Of a DNA stretch of 64,000 bases, positions 13,901 to 25,500 are shown piece by piece. The number at the start of each line of letters is the position of its first letter. The first letter of the stretch is position 1. The stretch comes from Onchocerca lupi. Lineage: Eukaryota > Nematoda > Chromadorea > Rhabditida > Onchocercidae. Below the pieces are notes generated by a model, which was not told the origin of the DNA, did not search any database, and saw only the letters and a list, made by a program, of their open reading frames with translations. A program made the translations under genes and the position numbers. The DNA lies in the NCBI GenBank assembly GCA_028564675.1, contig JAOVVO010000291.1, forward strand, positions 30,589 through 94,588. The letters run 5' to 3'.

Positions 13901-16234
13901 GTATGATGAATCAGTTCCTGGCGTGGTTTACGTAATGAGACGTAAAAATGATGTTGAATTAGTGACACCAAATGTAATAGTTTCTGATACTCTGAAACAA
14001 ATTCAGTCGGCAAAATTCCTGACTAATTTCATCTATTCCACATCACTTCCATATGTTCTTTATAAGTAAGTCTTAATAATTTTTTATTAATTTTATTTCT
14101 ATAAAAAAAATTTTAACTTAATTATTATTCATATGAAAAGTGCGTGTGTCACGTTTTGGCAGTTTAGAGATTTCTTACAACAGTCAACGAATTCTGCCAT
14201 CAACATCGATTTTCGATTTAAAGATTCCTAAATAGATCTAGTCATCTGATCTTAAATTTTCCAATAATATTGCAATGTTTCATAATTTGCAGTGATTCCA
14301 AAGGTGCCTCAGTTTTAAGTGTCGAGAATCCTGATGAGTAAGTGCAATTTTTGATCATTCTTGAACAGTTTACTGATCTAGTCTAATTTTATCCTACAAA
14401 TTGCAAAATAGTGCATTAATTTAAGTTTCGCCATTTTTGAAGTAAAAACAACAAAATTAAACTAAAGATTCTATTCATTTGAGTAATATTGGTAATATAT
14501 AGAAATAAATTTATCCAAACGAACATTTATTCACTTTTAATACTTAAAATATTTTTGCAGAATTTATTTGAGATGAAAATCTTTTATATTCATTTTGTAA
14601 AATTTCAAAAATATAAAGCTATAAGTTTCCCTATATCATTATGTTTATTTTTTGATACAGCTAAAAGTTTTAGTGTAAAAATAACTTTCGAAGATAAATT
14701 TGATTTTATTGGTATCTACATGGGGAAAATTCTATATACAGCAACGTAAGTATTGTTCACTTTTGTATTCCTTCTGAATCGAAATCGATATGCATTGCTT
14801 GCAATAATTTAATTATAATTCTATGATGATTTAAATCATTTAACTCTTATTTTTACGCTTTATCACCAATTTTCTCTTTTGATGGAAATTTTCGTTTTTT
14901 TTTTTTTTTTTTATTTATTAACTTTTTAGTGAAGTAGCATATATTCTGGGTTCGGAAATCGATGCAATTGAAAAACGAATGAATGATACTGCTGCTGTTA
15001 CCAAAGCTATACCAAAACGAGATTTTGAAAGTAACATATCATTCATTTTTTTAAATAAAATCCCAATAAAGTCATGTTAAATATGTTTATATAGAAGGGG
15101 AGTAGGATCGTTATGCATGAGCTAAAATTTTTTATAAAATTAAATGTAACTTTTAGTGAAGCAAGTCGAGCATATGCTGCAGCATTTTTGGCTTGCTTCA
15201 TTTCTGGTACTAATTTTTGCACTCAACTTTTCTTTCCTTCTTAGGATTGAATAAATTAATTCCAAGAATATCTTAATTTGTAAATATGTTCATTAAAATC
15301 GGATGGTTTCAGAAGCCGCATTTGGAGAAGAAAGTGAAATTATTGGAAGACCAGAAATTCGCGCCGAAAGATGTAGACTTTTAAATGCGTAAGTTTCAGC
15401 GTAAGATGTATTTTTTCACATATTTTTCGAAAATCTTTATGTGGTTTTCGTTAAAAAACAAACAAGATCTGGAACTTCCGGAATGTCATTGATTCTTGAA
15501 ATGGCAATATTTCAATTGAATCTTAATAGATGCTCTCTATTGATCATCGATAATCCAACATTTGGCTCTAGTTTTGAATTTCGAAGTAATGGTGCGTTAT
15601 GCATAAATGTTTGCAAAGTTTAGTTATTCTTCGCTACATATTACTGACTAGTTGAATATTTACAGGCCTTTTTTTATGGCATTTATATTGAAAGTTGGTG
15701 TTTTGGATTTGTTACTTTTGTTAATTTTATTCATCTTTATTATTTATCATCGATCGCATATCATACCAGCACGACGTCGTTACAAAATTAAAATGGGCAT
15801 TCTGAAGCATCGTAAAAAGCGTAAGCTACGTGATCGTGCACGTCGACGTCTTCGAAGTATGTTTGACATGTGTTTCGAAAGCTTCAAAGATTGATATTGT
15901 ATAATTAAATTAAATTAATAAGATTTCCCAAACAATCTGATAATTAAAATGAGCTAATTAAGCTAAGAAACAGTCATTGAAATATTTTCGCAGCAATTAG
16001 AGGATAATTTCATTTTTAGAGCTCAATATATTACGCCGTAGACGAAAGAAAATTCAACAAGAAAAAGAGGCGAAACGGCAAGCTGAATTTCTTGTTAAGG
16101 CAGTTGATGCATTAGGTGCAGCGAAAGCTGCAGATGAAAAGAAAAAATCTTCATCGACATCCAGCAGTGATCTGGTCACAGCTGGAGGTATTCCAAATCC
16201 AAATCCAGATCAAGCAAATCCTCCAGCTCAATAG
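4915..16234 (+). CDS. large type I membrane protein, signal peptide plus single helix, family not recognised
   Basis: Exons: 4915-5007, 5182-5273, 5718-5787, 6359-6652, 7677-7783, 7952-8091, 9009-9167, 9252-9363, 9986-10181, 10845-10948, 11341-11376, 11848-11946, 12249-12373, 12541-12682, 13040-13262, 13390-13413, 13869-14065, 14293-14337, 14668-14745, 14930-15030, 15313-15388, 15666-15856, 16020-16234. All phases match, giving about 972 aa. MNLAIIVIITVLLSQRLIEC is a clear signal peptide. About 820 ectodomain residues follow with scattered Cys and short beta-rich stretches such as IYLGFRNGYIFSYRV, which could suggest blades of a propeller; this is only an impression. A helix rich in Leu/Ile (about 848-866, one Asp inside) precedes a strikingly basic tail (RRRYKIKMGILKHRKKRK) and a Ser/Pro/Asn end. 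Exon 16 is only 24 nt and exon 11 only 36 nt. Exon 9 reads to a stop at 10202 if unspliced; CTG|GTTACT at 10181 keeps the frame open. Probably a surface receptor or adhesion protein. Confidence 0.7.
15467..15591 (+). other. alternative exon candidate of the membrane-protein gene
   Basis: This 125-nt open block enters in phase with the exon ending at 15388 and looks coding (for example SLLIIDNPTFGSSFEFRSN). It ends G|GTGCGT in phase 1, which does not match the phase-2 entry of the exon at 15666 but does match the phase-1 entry of the exon at 18775. It could instead join the 15666 exon through an unusual AAAG site at 15694. The 3' splice site (AACAAG) is poor in pyrimidines, so inclusion is uncertain. 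Confidence 0.45.
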
Positions 16235-17499
16235 ATCAGTAGGGAAGGGCATGCTAATCACAGATCAGAAGCAAAATTAATTCAAACAATATCCATGATT
16301 GATTGTTTGTTCATGCAATGATTCTACGTATTTTGTTTTATCTAGAGTCAATAATAATTCCTGTCTTTCTTTGCCTATCTTTTGCATTACTTAATTCGCA
16401 ATAAATTTTTCAATTAATTAAATCAGTGAAAAACTCAACAATAATATTGTCGTAAGCAAAAAAAGAAATTCACGTTGCCAAATCACATATATTTAATTTC
16501 TACTATAATTGCTACTTTTTTCTTGAAGTTTTCTTTCAATCAGTTTGAAAAAATGTAATATACCGGAGAACTGTTATGATATGATTTATAATAAAATAGT
16601 GAAGATTCGAGCAGCTCTCTTTCCTGGTATACTTAAGTCATAAACAGATTACTTATAGAGTTTTCTGGAATTTCTTAAAATAAAATGATAGGTTAAATCT
16701 ATACAAATATTTATCATATTTAATGCAATAAAAAAGCAGTAATAAGGAAAAGTAGAAAAGTGCATTCCTAAAATTGCCTAAATATGACAAATGTGTTAAT
16801 GAAATAATCAATTAATAATTATTCCGTTAATCAGTTGATCGTAATTAATAGGCAGTCTAATCAGCTGATCAAATTTTCAAGCATGTTAACTGTTTCATTA
16901 CTCAAAACATAAAAAATAAACCCAAATTAATTGTGAAAAGCATAAAGCCATCAATTTATTTTTTATTTCTTACTTCCAAATGATTTGATGCGGAGTCAGA
17001 GCTGCATCAATGAACATTTGAATTATGAGACTATTTGTAGTTTAAGTTTTAATCCAAAATAAAATTTACATATCAAAGCAAATAGCAAATGGTACTTTTT
17101 CTAAAGCAAAAGGGTAATATGTACCACAAATTTTTGATTACTGCAAAAGAAATCTTTCATACAAAATTTTTGCATAGTATCATTCTTTTTGAAAATATTA
17201 GTTCTTGCAATCTTTCTTTATCAGCAAATAACTGTAATATTCCCATTTTTATTTCGCAAGATTGAATTTATTTTTAAATATTTCAAATTTGCATATAAAA
17301 AATCATCGAAATTCCAACTTTTGTAAAGTGGAATTTTTAAATTATTGTCATTTTTAACAATAATATTCTTTTAAACGGTTTGTTTCTTTTAGTGCTTCAT
17401 TAAAAATTAGGACTTTAAGGATATTAAATTCGAATAATTAACTACGATTTTAGAATTCATTATAATTTTCATGTAACTGATTTTTAAAATAAACAAAAA
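16235..17499. other. 3' flank and intergenic spacer
   Basis: This stretch contains the 3' end of the large membrane-protein gene, with an AATAAA at about 16400. The rest, to the stop codon of the minus-strand PIP-box candidate, is AT-rich and without supportable genes. Confidence 0.5.
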
Positions 17500-17892
17500 C
17501 TATTTGGGGAAAAAGTCTGCCAGTTTGGTTTGTACTTTGGATTGAATTCTTGATCCTTGTGATTCCGCTACGTTGACAATAGCCTTTTTTGGTTTTATGC
17601 GATACTGTAAAAAATACCAACTTGAAAATACTAAAGACTAAATGAATATATAGTAAATAATAAAAAATACCAACAATGATCTGAATCTCACCACGTTGTC
17701 GAACTTTTCTTTCCTGATTGTTGTTTTCTTTTCATTCCACCATTATTTTTGCTTGTTTCTACATAACTATTGATTCATTTGAACTATGACCCCTGATGAA
17801 CTGTCATTCATGCTGTTAAACTGTCAAATTGCTGTTTCTACTGTTTCTGAACCGTTAGCGAAATTGAATTGGAACTGAACTGACCCTGACAT
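17500..17892 (-). CDS. candidate small PCNA-binding (PIP-box) protein
   Basis: The last exon is well supported: after a TTTTTTACAG acceptor, 17604-17500 encodes 34 residues and a TAG, ending QTKLADFFPK. QxxLxxFF is an exact PCNA-interacting (PIP) box at the extreme C-terminus, preceded by a basic patch (YRIKPKKAIVNVAESQ). The start is proposed at 17892 (MSGSVQFQFNFANGSET, exon 17892-17842, donor GTAGAA). A middle exon around 17729-17673 (frame with NVVRFRSLL, donor TTG|GTATTT in phase 0) would complete about 70 aa, but its acceptor is weak and two other frames there also look coding. PIP-box proteins bind the sliding clamp during DNA replication or repair. No enzyme domain is visible, so it could be an inhibitor, a clamp-associated factor or the tail of a polymerase subunit. 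A decayed copy is also possible. Confidence 0.4.
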
Positions 17893-17918
17893 CGACCTGG
17901 GTGTTGATTTAATTCAAG

Positions 17919-17934
17919 TTCCCGCCTTTTTATA
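17919..17934 (-). promoter_or_regulatory. E2F-type site next to a TATA box
   Basis: Read on the minus strand, TATAAAAA is followed at once by GGCGGGAA, the core of E2F/DP sites, and the proposed ATG of the PIP-box gene lies about 30 bp further. In a region this AT-rich an exact GGCGGGAA is unlikely by chance. E2F drives S-phase genes in animals, which fits a PCNA-binding product. Confidence 0.5.
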
Positions 17935-18774
17935 TGGATGATCTTTGGTCTTGATAGTGGTTGATAATTGACAATATCCTAATTACACAAAAGGCTTGTC
18001 ATCAAAACAGAGGGTAAGAGATAGACAATGCCTACAATATTTCAAACAATTTACATATGTCATAATTCTTTCAACATTCCACACAATTTAAGATAGATTT
18101 CAACAATTTATAATCTCTATTAGCAGATCAGAAAATGAAAGAATAAAAGCTTTTGTATCAGATCAAAGGAGATATTTTTGCTATATTATTTCATCATAAA
18201 TAAATTTGCTGCAAAATATTTTGATTTTATCGGTGAGTTAGAAGAAAGAAGATTATCAGATAAAAAAAGTTATTAGTTATCAGAAATGGATATCGCAAAT
18301 AAGTTTTATAAAAATTTGAGATCAAAGATGTGGTCAAAACGAAACTTTCAATCATACGTTTTAGGATGAATTGCTACAATTTTAAATCGAATAAGAAATG
18401 AGTGAATTCTTGTTTATAAAACTTTGTTTTAATTTAAGCCAAAAAAAGTCGATCTCAAAGTGGTTTGCTATATAAAACGAATATTCAATTCGATTAATAT
18501 GGTTGAAAAAATATCTCCAACAAGAGATATTTGTAATTTATATTTTCTTTACTCAAGTCTAAACATAAAGCATAGATCAGTTGTAGTTAATCGAATTTAT
18601 GCTGTAATCAATATTTATGCTGTACACTGTATCATTAAAAATATATTATGCATGTTTAAGTGAAAATTTTCAATTATAATAAAATATTGCAGTAATAATC
18701 GAATACTTTTAATATCTTTAATGGATATTATTTAATTTCTAGAAATTTTTTCCTTTCACTTATTATCATTTCAG

Positions 18775-19527
18775 CAGATGAGCAAGCAGAAGCACTAGTG
18801 AGTTTATCACTAACGCATACTTATTTGATTAGTGGTGGAATGCTTTTGAGTTGCTGCATTTTACCGCTTTTTTATTTTTGGTTCTGTCATCCGTAAGCTA
18901 TTCTTTTTTCCCGCATTAAGAAATTACGATCATATTGCGAAAGTAATTTAATGAATTTGAAGACTTTTGATGATAGAATTGCTAATTATTTGATTTTATT
19001 ATTGTAAAATGTGAAATTAAATTTCAGAATATTATGCAAATATTTCACAGCTATTAAAATATTGAAAAGCAAAAAAGTAGAATTGGAAGAAACACAAATC
19101 GATGAAATTGAAGTAATGGAATTTATGCCTGATGAAGCACCAGATCATATAAATATTCGACGTGACCCCATTTTTGATGACATAAAGGTTTTTTTTTTTT
19201 TCTTTTTTTTTAAACTATATAAAGATTTTATGATTAGTTAATTGCTTATAATGTTTATTACATTAATAAGTGTTCATTTAGAAAAATATATAAAATTTTA
19301 AGGCATTTCGTCACAGGCATCATCATCTAATAAGGCCGATACATCGACGACAACAAAAGGATAAAAAAGTTTCATCAAGTGAAAAATTATCAGAACAAGA
19401 AAAAAAAACTGAACCTACACCGGAAGATTTGCATACCTCTAGAAGTAAAAGTGGTCCAGAGCAACAATTGGCATCCACTGAAATTACATTTTCCGATCCG
19501 GAACGTGCACAGCTTCATATTCTCTAG
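18775..19527 (+). CDS. membrane helix and cytoplasmic tail cassette (3' exons, 5' part not certain)
   Basis: Three exons (18775-18892, 19028-19187, 19303-19527) join in frame to TAG. They encode a short outer segment (ADEQAEALVSLSLTHT), one hydrophobic helix (YLISGGMLLSCCILPLFYFW), then a mixed-charge tail with an acidic block (VELEETQIDEIEVMEF), a His/Arg block (RHRHHHLIRPIHRR) and a Ser/Glu/Lys end. The first exon enters in phase 1 and has no start before the helix, so an upstream exon is required. The block at 15467-15591 of the preceding gene ends in phase 1 and would fit, giving about 1046 aa as an alternative C-terminus. An SL-trans-spliced short protein starting at the Met at 18838 is the other option. 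The third exon uses TTTTAAG rather than the CAG eight codons later, because the CAG reading meets a stop. I do not recognise the family. Confidence 0.6.
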
Positions 19528-22500
19528 TTCGAAAATTTAAATTCAATTTCAAATTTGAAGATCATTTTTGCTTCTGTTATATGATTTATATAAATTAAAT
19601 CGCAATTAAATTCGCGTTTTTTTCTCTTTCTTTTTTTTTTAAACACAATATAACTGTTTGCTAAGAATGAAATTTTGGCTGAGATCTGAGTTCAATTTCG
19701 TTTTCATTAAAAATCTAGACAGTTTAATCATTCGCTGCTTTTAACAACATTGGAGTAGAATTATTTTATGAGTTTTGTCAAATGACCTCACATTAAGTGA
19801 TCAAGTAGTCTTTTATCAAATGATTTTTTTATATCATTAAAATGATTGCTCCGGGAGCATTTGAAGATCACTTCTTTAACTTCGTTATTTACTTTTTAAA
19901 ATAAATTGATTTAAATTTTAAAAAAAAAAAAGAAATTTAATAACGTAGATTATGCACTTATTGTTGTTACATGAACAGCCATAATTTTGGTCGTATTTTT
20001 AAAGCTGTGAATTTTTTTCGTTATCATTCAAATTAAAATTTGTATTAACTTCATTTCGCATGGAATTCTTTGTATAACCTGATTTTTTATCGCCAAAATA
20101 TTGTTTGTACTTGAACTTCAGCTTGAAATCAAATCTAATGAGATAGCTTACTTGAATAATTGCTGTAAGTACAAAATGAAAGTCGAAAGTAAGAAGAAAA
20201 GTAAAATTTGTTATTGATTCAATTTTCTTGAACTAGCATGATCGAAATACGACAACGGAAATTTCAGCTGATGTGATAATCATGATGATCGAAATAATGC
20301 TACTTTTTCAAACATTCTTATAAGTTTTATTAATCAAATTCTTTCTTCTCAGTCGGAACTTAATTTATCATAACTCATTGAAATAAAATTACCTGAATAA
20401 TATCATTGTACAATGAAAAAATTAATTGTCAACTCCTCTATGAATTGGGAATTTATTTTTTGTTTCATATGTCAAATTTTGAAATTAATCTATTTATTCA
20501 ACAAATTTCACTCCTGTTAAATAAATAAATGAATACAATTTTCATCTCTTACGATTGCCAACAAATTATTTCATGAAATCTCACTCTCGGTAAGATAGTG
20601 ATTGCAAAGATTCGAGAGATAGGTCAGTTCAACTTTGTTGAATTATTTCAGCATGAAATTAGGTCATTTTATACTCACCAATTATTTAGATGCAATAACT
20701 ACAGTGGTCAGTAGTGGACAGTTACACTTTGCTCATTTTCGGATAAAGTTTTATTATGAAGGTTCGTTTTTCTCTTTTTATTAATTAAAAAGTTTCATTT
20801 TTTTCAATCTTTTAGTAAGCTTGTTAATTAAATAAGCCATGTTTATTAGCGATTTCCTTGAAAATGTTGCCAAATAGCATTTATTAAAAATACTAATTAG
20901 TCTATTGAATTTTTGGATTTCAAGTTAAACCCGCAATCCAAGCACTGTTAGTTTGAATGATAAGTCATCTAAATTTTTATTTTCATCGAAAAATATCGAT
21001 TTTTCGGATATATATACATTGGATTATGTTTAAATTAAGAGTTGGTGACAATGATTAATTCAATTTTCATTTCAATTTTTAAAATCTTTTAACGATTTAT
21101 TGCAAACATAACTTCCATAATTTGCTGAAAATAATGGAAAAATTGAAACTTAAACTGATTTGAAGGAAAACTTAACTGAATCAAAATTATTGAAAATAAA
21201 AACAAATTAAAAAACAGAAAAAATTGGCAAAATAAAATGATGAGAAAATGCAAATGATCAGAAAAAAATTAGAAAAATCAATTAAAATCTATTATGATGA
21301 TGGTAATTCAAGGATAGTGGAATTTAGTTTAAATCGTCATCAAAATTGTCATCCCCCTATTTCTCTTTATCACATTATCATTTTATCATTCTCGCTAGAG
21401 GATATCATCACTAGTCATTCTTACTAGAATAATTAAAAATAAACTGTATATAACTCAAAATAATTCGAGAAAACAAGGAAACGATAGTAAATTTGAAAAT
21501 GTTTGTCAAATGGATGATTTTAATTTACATTTATTAATTAATCAATTTATTAAATAAATTTCTCTCTTATATCCCGTAAATTTTTTATGTATGTTTTTCC
21601 ATGTTTATCAATTTTATTTCAATATCTCTTCATTTTCTTTGCAAATTGCAAGTAACTATTTATCACTGATATTTCACAATTTATCAATAAAACTATTGAA
21701 ATTTCTACACATTCTTATTAAATTCAATTCTTTGTTATCAGAGAACATTGATCAGGATTATACTAATTTTCTTTTTTTTCTTTCATGCATAAGTATGGAT
21801 TTATAATTCCTCGCAAATTATCGATTGATAAATTTTATTATACTATGAGAAAGATATAATGTTTATTTCTACCGATAAAGAAGCTTTTTGTTTTTCTATC
21901 ATTTTATTAAATTAATTTACAAAGTTCATTTTAATATAGTAAAAGAATTTGCCTGAATCATTTCTATTCATTTGAGTACTTTTGTTGGAGTCTTCTGTTG
22001 AAGAGAGAGATATTTTCATTTCTTTTACAAAATATGAAAAGCTATGAAAGATTTATTCTGTCTGCTATGAAACTACAAAATTCTCGAAAAACTTGAAATA
22101 ATGGTTAAGTAAAAAAGTGAAATTAGAAGAGAAATAATTGGCAAATATGCAATTAAGAACTAATAAACATTATCAATAAAAATGAAAACATTCCAAATAT
22201 AACTAAGTTAGATGAATATAAGAAGCTATTTATATTATTGTATTTTTTGGCATTAATTTTTCTCTTTTATGTTCCTGAATGATTCAAATGATTTGAATGC
22301 TTATAAAAATGAACAAAAGGAAGTTAACATGAGATCAAAAAAAATTCATTGAAAATCTAATTTCAGTATTCAAATATTTGTTTTGATAATTTTTCAAATA
22401 CTTCAATGCGTTTTCTTGGATTCGGGGAAATATTCCGCAATTGAAGTGACAATTAATTGGTACCAAAAATAAGTATTGATGAATGATAAGTTAAAGAGAA

Positions 22501-25500
22501 ACAGTATTAAAATGCCAAAAAATTGAAGGCTTAGGAAATACCTTTTAAACTTTTTTAATTGTATATCTTTTTGATTTGATATGTCATGATTGTACAGCAA
22601 TAATTATATTTTTTGTCTTCTGAATTTTTGTTTGATGGTTTAACATATTCATTATATCGGTGAATGATATGCGGAATTTAGTAAAACAATATTTTCATCG
22701 TTCGTAAATAAATAATATGAAAAGAGATAAAGAGATTACTAAATTATATGTAAAATGACTTTGACATTTGTCAAATGATCCATCGACATGTGTCACAAAT
22801 GAAAAATCTATTTTCAATTATAAAATCTAGTTAATTCAAGTATTTCTATGTCAAAGATCCTCTTTAAGTAGTATTTTTCTCTCAAACTGGAACCTCTTAT
22901 TGAAAATGGAATGTTTTAAATTTTTTTTTTTTTTTGCTTAATTAAATCTTTCAAAATGGATTACTTTTTTCCGTTATTGTTTGGTTAATTTGATGAAATA
23001 TTATTATGTTTTGAATATTGCAATAAAAAAATTTCGATTCCATACCTTTATCTAAAACAATTTAAAGTTATCAAAAGACTTTTTCATTTCTGATAGATAA
23101 CAAATACCTGCTATTTTTGAAATTGACATCTAATTGTCCAAAATCAGAGAACTTTATACAAATAATATTTCCATATTCTTCAACATTGTTGGTAATTATT
23201 TAATTATTTAAATTAAACAGTTGAATGAATTTGTCGTTGCAAAATGAAGATATCGAATTGCATTGCAAATAAATTTCAAAATTCTTAAGGAACCAAATAA
23301 ATTGACTAAATTTATGATATTTCAAATGAATAATTCAAATAATTGAAAAAATTATGGATAAAAACTTACAAATTACATTTAAATTTACAAATTAGCTTTG
23401 TATATTTGTATTTATTAGTTTATAAAATTGTTTAATGGAATCTTCTGCAATCTTTTCCTTATCGCAGTATCTATTCGAATATCGATAATCCATCTAATCA
23501 AAATATATATTTGAATTCGAAATTTTAAGAATAAAACTTATTGAATTCATCTTACAATATTTCTCTCAACAACATAATAACTAAGATTTTCACCATTTTC
23601 GATTGATAATACAAGTTTAATCTTAAACCAATATCAGTGAAATATTACATGTGAATTTCTTTTTTGTTACACTTCTGATTAATTCGTCTACATACATCTG
23701 AAAATGCTTATTTTTTATTCTTGGTTATCAGAGAAGAAATCTCATGATCGAAAATCAATTAAATCAGTTATCGTATCTTTTCCCATCAATTTTTATCAAT
23801 ATATGATGATATTATAATCAGATATTATCAAGTAACACTTGTTGAGAAAGCATTTTTTTCTTCCTTTTTTTTTTTTTTTTTGATAAATAATTTCATAGAA
23901 AATTATTTTTCCTTAGCTTTGGAGAAAAAAAACTAGAAATGTATTGTAAAAGAAATTTCGTTATTTTTCTTTTTTATGCAAAATCTCGATTTGCAATCAA
24001 TTATTAAATGAGGCGTTGATATCTTCAACAATTCATTCATACGTTAAATTTACAATCCAGAAGATTCTCGCTTATGCAAATCTACTTTTCGATCTATTTG
24101 TGATTTTCCATCTGAAATGACGTGAAATGACGAAAACTAAATTTGATCGTCGAGCAATTTAATTTTTGATAAATCCAAGATTATTCCGCTTACATAAATT
24201 CATTTATGAATCATCATTAATCTTAGCTTTCTTTAAGCATAAAGGAGAATATGCAAAAGAAAAAAATACTTTTTTTTTCTAAAAATCTTTCTTTAATTAA
24301 AAAGAAAAAAGTTTATCAAGCTGATTTCCTGCATTTGCTATAAAGGTTGATTTCCTGCATTGGATAAATTTCGCATAAGAGATGAAAAAATTTCCAAAGC
24401 AACAAATTATTTTTTTAAATTCACTGAATATCTTTGAAATTTCATTGAGTTTAATTTTCAATATTTGCGCAAAAAAATTTTGCAACAAGCTTTTCATTTT
24501 ATATTTTTAGAATAATTTTTTCAAATTAATACTGCTGAGAGTTTGATATTTTCTCTTCTTATCATTCTTAATTCTATCATGAATATATGCATTATTAACT
24601 GCAGTTAATTGATCCCTAATTTTGATAATATTTTCTAAACAATCATACGGTAAAATGATGATAATCATGAACGAAATCGAGAGAAAATGCTGCATTTTCA
24701 TCAGTGCCGATGACCTCGATTTTTATCTTATCATAACTAATTGATGGTAATAAAAAAAAGAAGCTCTTCAATGATACCATAGTATACCTGATATTCTAAA
24801 ACACAAAAATAAGTTAATATGATAGAAAGTGATAGTTCTTTTTCATGACATATTACCTAAAGAAGGTGTTTTAGAGACGTTGGTTGACCTTGATATTTCA
24901 TGGCAATATTCTTATCATGATGACAACTGATAATGATAACTAATGATGGCCGATATAGGAAAGTATGTCTAAAAATGATCCTAAAAATAAAGTGAATTAC
25001 GGGTTCATTTGCATATTTACTATTACAGCTGAAGTATTTTTAGAGAAAAATGTGATCAATAAAATACTTGAAAAAAAAAAAGAAAAACTTTTCCATTGTG
25101 AATTCCAAGAAACATTCGAAATCTTTCGATAGCATGAAGCAAGAAACGAAAAATTTTCTTTTAAATGCTTATATTTTTAATATATACGAAAATTTTTATA
25201 TTGTTTAGTTATGTAATATTCAAAAATTTGTTTATACTTTCAATTAATAACAATTTTTCTCTTCAATTTTGCAATCTTAATCTTGAAAATAATATAAATT
25301 ACGCGGAAATTTCAATTTTTTAAAAATTTTGAATATCAGTTGCTTGAAGAAAACAGTTTTTTATTTGCAAAAAGAATAAAAAAATATAACTGTGGAAGAG
25401 AGCTGAAAATTTTGATCTGCTATAATAAGAATTTTAAACAAAAAAAAAAAAAAAAAAAAGTACGATTGATATGCAATCAATCGATCGCTCAGAAATTATT

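Noticed and set aside
15157..15206. A short exon reading EASRAYAAAFLACFIS, apparently a helix
   Set aside because: Its natural acceptor gives phase 2 while the exon before it ends in phase 1; joining 15030 directly to 15313 keeps the frame without it.
18460..18663. 67-codon plus frame upstream of the tail cassette
   Set aside because: Not phase-linked to the exon at 18775 and rich in Ile/Tyr/Asn as expected from random AT-rich DNA.
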